Shown one piece after another: positions 7,659 through 7,805 of a DNA stretch of 7,805 nt. Below the pieces are notes generated by a model that did not search any database, was not told the DNA's origin, and saw only the letters and a list, made by a program, of their open reading frames with translations. Positions within the stretch are counted from its first letter, which is position 1. Each line of letters begins with the position of its first letter. Position numbers and translations under genes: made by a program. The DNA is from an uncultured Actinotalea sp. (GTDB lineage: Bacteria; Actinomycetota; Actinomycetes; Actinomycetales; Cellulomonadaceae): assembly GCF_946885855.1 (NCBI RefSeq), contig NZ_CAMPHH010000161.1:1-7805 (forward strand), in the 5' to 3' direction.

Positions 7659-7666
7659 ACCTCTTT
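7659..7666 (-). promoter_or_regulatory. ribosome-binding site deciding the tkt start
   Basis: On the - strand this reads AAAGAGGT, one mismatch from the AAGGAGGT consensus, with 3 nt before GTG at 7655 and 9 nt before GTG at 7649. It lies inside the reading frame extended to the ATG at 7691, so it argues that translation begins at one of the two GTG codons. Confidence 0.55.
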
Positions 7667-7746
7667 CCCGGCCCGGAGTCGTCCGGGCCATCAGCTCGTC
7701 GGCCGGGCACCGGCCGCGTCGTCGTCTCGCTCGAGCACCGGGGTGG

Positions 7747-7752
7747 AGACTA
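7747..7752 (-). promoter_or_regulatory. possible -10 element for tkt
   Basis: The - strand reads TAGTCT, a TANNNT-type -10 hexamer, about 92 nt upstream of the preferred tkt start. No convincing TTGACA-like -35 lies 16-18 nt upstream. The rest of 7692-7805 holds no recognisable gene. In related genomes the gene beyond tkt is often a divergent one (such as heme O synthase), so promoters in both directions may sit here; none is clear on the + strand. Confidence 0.3.
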
Positions 7753-7805
7753 CCCAGCGTCTCATTCCTGGGACGGGTGTGCCGCGTGGTGGGACGGGTC
7801 GGGGG

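Noticed and set aside
7720..7805. Possible ECF-sigma promoter on the - strand around GGAAT
   Set aside because: The GGAAT motif is present, but no GTT or GTC-type -10 element falls at the required spacing.

Overview
The window is very GC-rich, and its genes use G/C-ending codons with frequent GTG starts. It carries an RbpA-type RNA polymerase-binding protein, an OpcA protein and a gene order typical of actinobacteria. Together these point to a high-GC actinobacterium. The RbpA sequence resembles those I recall from Micrococcales such as Cellulomonas and its relatives. The family-level placement rests on memory of protein similarity and is not proven here.

The layout is two convergent blocks. 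The + strand block (about 95-761) is a short presumed operon: secG (preprotein translocase subunit) and, 15 nt later, rbpA (RNA polymerase-binding transcription activator). It ends in GC-rich hairpins, the clearest being a long inverted repeat at 850-888 that can serve both strands. The - strand block, read from right to left, is tkt (transketolase), tal (transaldolase), zwf (glucose-6-phosphate dehydrogenase), opcA (G6PDH assembly protein) and pgl (6-phosphogluconolactonase). All seven genes look intact.

The - strand genes form a compact pentose phosphate pathway cluster. Zwf, aided by OpcA, oxidises glucose 6-phosphate to the lactone and makes NADPH. Pgl hydrolyses the lactone to 6-phosphogluconate. 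Tkt and Tal perform the non-oxidative carbon rearrangements that return pentoses to glycolysis. The dehydrogenase for 6-phosphogluconate (gnd) is not in the window. tal-zwf and opcA-pgl each overlap by 4 nt (GTGA and ATGA), and zwf and opcA are 31 nt apart, so tal-zwf-opcA-pgl is almost certainly one transcript. tkt is separated from tal by 146 nt holding a perfect 16-bp GC hairpin, which may terminate or attenuate tkt readthrough.

Non-coding sequence is limited: 1-155 (upstream of secG), 762-913 (convergent terminator region), 5341-5486 (tkt-tal gap) and 7656-7805 (upstream of tkt). I see no mobile element, CRISPR array, tRNA, rRNA or prophage sequence. I find no credible evidence of a previously undescribed system; the region is conserved core metabolism. 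The points worth a second look are regulatory structures and a divergent RbpA sigma-interaction region.
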